A stretch of 7,538 nt of DNA, from the NCBI GenBank assembly GCA_013003675.1, contig JABDIP010000345.1:1-7538 (forward strand). Direction: 5' to 3'. This stretch comes from Inquilinus sp. Lineage in GTDB: Bacteria; Pseudomonadota; Alphaproteobacteria; DSM-16000; Inquilinaceae. This document shows, piece by piece, positions 5,966-7,538 of the stretch. The notes below the pieces were generated by a model. The model was given only the letters and a program-made list of their open reading frames with translations, was not told where the DNA came from and searched no databases. Both the position numbers and the translations under genes were made by a program. Numbering within the stretch: the first letter of the stretch is position 1; each line of letters opens with the position of its first letter.

Positions 5966-6289
5966 CTAGAACGCCACCGTCAGCACCCATTTTCGGAAGA
6001 TCATGCCGCCTCGGTCGATCTCGACCTCGCGCCGCTCGACGGTGATGCCGTCGGCAGCGAGGGCGGCGATGCGCTCCTGGACCTGGGGATCGTCCCAGAC
6101 CACCGCCGCGTCGGGGCTTTCGATCGCCAGCGGTCCGTTCGGGCTGGTCTGCTCGGCCGCCTTCGCCACCAGCGTGGTGTCGCCGAGCAGAGCGAGCACG
6201 CGGCCGACGCGGGTATCGACAATGCCCTGTTCGGTCTTCGCGGCCGCTGCGACAAGTTGGCTGTGCAGATGCGGGCGATGGCGGGCCAT
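5966..6289 (-). CDS. Hypothetical protein, 107 residues
   Basis: I do not recognise this protein. It starts MARHRPHLHSQLVAAAAKTE and ends WVLTVAF. It has no signal peptide and no membrane helix, so it is probably cytoplasmic. Residues 9-49 look helical (Ala/Leu-rich, with LGDTTLVAKAAEQ). Residues 52-80 contain an acidic VVWDDPQVQERIAALAADG stretch. The C-terminal 25 residues alternate charged and hydrophobic residues (ITVERREVEIDRGGMIF), like beta strands. The sequence looks like real protein rather than a shadow: composition is balanced and the open frame ends cleanly at TAG. The start at 6289 is chosen because the upstream in-frame residues (to 6391) are Arg/Gly/Pro-rich. The ribosome site is weak (GGA about 10 bases upstream). 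It is divergent from deoC with a 143-base gap, and 348 bases upstream of the MHYT gene on the same strand, so it is probably transcribed alone. Confidence 0.6.
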   Translation of the reverse strand: MARHRPHLHSQLVAAAAKTEQGIVDTRVGRVLALLGDTTLVAKAAEQTSPNGPLAIESPDAAVVWDDPQVQERIAALAADGITVERREVEIDRGGMIFRKWVLTVAF

Positions 6290-6432
6290 GGGCTGTGTCC
6301 GTGATCGGGGAGCGGCAGTGCCATTATGCCGGACCCCGCCGCCGCCGCCCAGGGGTGTGCGGCTCTCGCATCTTGGCCGGTCTTGGGGCAAACTGAAGCG
6401 AGACGATCCCGGTCCCAGCCCTGGAGGCGACG
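6290..6432. promoter_or_regulatory. Divergent intergenic region between the 107-residue gene and deoC
   Basis: The 143 bases should hold the promoters of both divergent genes. The deoC ribosome site GGAGG is at 6423-6427, five bases before its ATG. I see no clear sigma70 hexamer pair and no obvious operator palindrome of the DeoR or CytR kind. Confidence 0.35.
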
Positions 6433-7476
6433 ATGAATGGCCGCGAGCGCGCCGGTCCGGCCGGCTTGGCCGACGCGCCCAAGAACGTGCACCCGATGCC
6501 CGGCGTCGGCCCCGCCGCCGCCGGGGGCGAGCACCGCAACCCGGGCACCGCGCTGGAGCTCGACTGGGTTGAGGACATCCGCGTCAACCTGAGCGCCACC
6601 GAGCGCCGCACCGCGACGCTGACCACCCGCCGCAGCGTGAAGAAGCAATGGCAGGCGGCATGGCTGCTGAAGGCGATATCCTGCATCGACCTGACCACGC
6701 TGGCAGGCGACGACACGCCGGGCCGGGTAAGGCGGCTGTGCGCCAAGGCCCGCCATCCGGTGCGGAGCGACCTGCTGGCGGCGCTGGGGGCGGCCGATCT
6801 GGGCCTGACCGTCGGCGCGGTCTGCGTCTATCACACCATGATCGAGACCGCGGTCGCGGCGCTCGACGGCAGCGGCATACCGGTCGCCGCCGTCTCAACC
6901 GGCTTCCCGGCCGGGCTGTCGCCGTTCGAGACGCGGCTGCGCGAGATCGAGGCGTCGGTCGCCGCCGGGGCGGCGGAGATCGACATCGTCGTCACCCGCG
7001 CCCATGTGCTGACCGGCGACTGGCCGGCGCTCTACGACGAGGTCCGCGCCTTCCGCCAGGCCTGCGGTCCGGCGCATATGAAGACGATCATCGCCACCGG
7101 CGAACTGGCCACCCTGCGCAACGTCGCCCGCGCCTCGATGGTCTGCATGATGGCCGGCGCGGACTTCATCAAGACTTCGACCGGCAAGGAGCCGGTCAAC
7201 GCCACCCTGCCGGTCAGCCTGACCATGGTGCGGGCGATCCGCGCCTATCGCGAGCGCACCGGCCACGATGTCGGCTTCAAGCCGGCCGGCGGCATCTCCG
7301 CCGCCAAGGACGCGCTGGCCTATCTGTTCCTGATGAAGGAGGAGCTGGGCCGGCCGTGGCTGGAGCCGACCCTGTTCCGCTTCGGCGCCTCCAGCCTGCT
7401 CGGCGACATCGAGCGCCAGCTCGAGCACCACACGACCGGCCGCTATTCCGCCGGCTTCCGCCACCCGATGGCGTGA
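6433..7476 (+). CDS. deoC: Deoxyribose-phosphate aldolase, long eukaryote-like form
   Basis: DeoC splits 2-deoxy-D-ribose 5-phosphate into acetaldehyde and glyceraldehyde 3-phosphate in deoxynucleoside breakdown, in the cytoplasm. The 347-residue chain has the class I TIM-barrel aldolase motifs: AEIDIVV with D184, GADFIKTSTGK with the Schiff-base lysine K247, and VGFKPAGGIS with the second lysine K283. These match D102, K167 and K201 of the E. coli enzyme. It is longer than E. coli DeoC (259) and closer to human DERA: RRSVKKQWQAAWLLKA (67-82), IDLTTLAGDDT, KTIIATGEL and a C-terminal HHTTGRYSA all have near-identical counterparts there. Residues 1-38 are a Gly/Pro/Ala-rich extension before the conserved part. 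There is no C-terminal tyrosine like E. coli Y259. The start ATG has a perfect GGAGG five bases upstream. The gene probably leads an operon continuing past the right edge. Confidence 0.96.
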   Translation: MNGRERAGPAGLADAPKNVHPMPGVGPAAAGGEHRNPGTALELDWVEDIRVNLSATERRTATLTTRRSVKKQWQAAWLLKAISCIDLTTLAGDDTPGRVRRLCAKARHPVRSDLLAALGAADLGLTVGAVCVYHTMIETAVAALDGSGIPVAAVSTGFPAGLSPFETRLREIEASVAAGAAEIDIVVTRAHVLTGDWPALYDEVRAFRQACGPAHMKTIIATGELATLRNVARASMVCMMAGADFIKTSTGKEPVNATLPVSLTMVRAIRAYRERTGHDVGFKPAGGISAAKDALAYLFLMKEELGRPWLEPTLFRFGASSLLGDIERQLEHHTTGRYSAGFRHPMA

Positions 7477-7523
7477 GCCGACGCCAGGCGGATTCCGTTG
7501 CTCAAACTGGGGCGATAGTCGAC

Positions 7524-7538
7524 ATGACGGGACCATTC
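7524..7538 (+). CDS. Possible start of the next gene (first five codons only)
   Basis: An ATG 47 bases after the deoC stop opens MTGPF to the window edge, with a weak GGGGCGA about 10 bases upstream and no terminator between. This fits a following gene in a deoC operon. In related organisms an aldehyde dehydrogenase often follows, but five residues cannot show it. Confidence 0.25.

Noticed and set aside
6003..6572. Plus-strand open frame of 189 codons antisense to the small hypothetical gene
   Set aside because: It is Arg/Ser/Ala-rich, overlaps the deoC start in another frame and has no recognisable domain. The minus-strand frame has better protein character, though this choice is less certain than the others.

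Overview
The window is very GC-rich chromosomal DNA with G/C-ending codons, short intergenic gaps and a strong coding bias. It looks like an alphaproteobacterium. The best clue is a copy of the interspersed palindromic repeat whose reverse strand reads as HCEERSDAAIQ-type peptides, which is common in Bradyrhizobium, Rhodospirillales and related genomes. The exact genus cannot be told from this sequence. There is no transposase, phage gene, CRISPR array, tRNA or rRNA, and the region reads as ordinary housekeeping or accessory chromosome.

Layout from left to right. (1) At the left edge is the 5' end of a minus-strand gene resembling the shikimate-dehydrogenase-like family (1-152, cut by the window). 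(2) Divergent from it is a two-gene plus-strand operon: a small four-helix membrane protein of the DUF2269 type (358-834), then a fused protein with an atypical-SDR NAD(P)-binding domain and a C-terminal DoxX-like membrane domain (831-2159). The two genes overlap as ATGA, so they are probably translationally coupled. (3) A convergent gap holds the interspersed repeat (2231-2266). (4) On the minus strand is a large MscS-family mechanosensitive channel of the YbiO type (4633 to 2363), with a signal peptide and many membrane helices. (5) Upstream of it, and separated by a clear rho-independent terminator (4753-4784), is a stand-alone MHYT-domain membrane protein (5617 to 4808). (6) A 348-base gap (5618-5965) holds an AT-rich promoter-like island and a hairpin-rich stretch that may be the 5' leader of the MHYT gene. 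(7) A small minus-strand gene of unknown function (6289 to 5966) is divergent from (8) a deoxyribose-phosphate aldolase gene, deoC (6433-7476), which belongs to the long, eukaryote-like clade. The first codons of a possible next gene begin at 7524.

How they work together: the only tight functional unit is the DUF2269 / SDR-DoxX pair, probably a membrane-associated redox pair of unknown substrate. The MscS channel and the MHYT protein are both inner-membrane sensors but appear to be transcribed separately. DeoC is catabolic (deoxynucleoside degradation) and probably starts an operon running off the right edge. I did not find a convincing new multi-gene system. The points most worth following up are the DUF2269 / SDR-DoxX module, the structured leader before the MHYT gene, the repeat copy, the unrecognised 107-residue protein and the eukaryote-like DeoC with its extra N-terminus.
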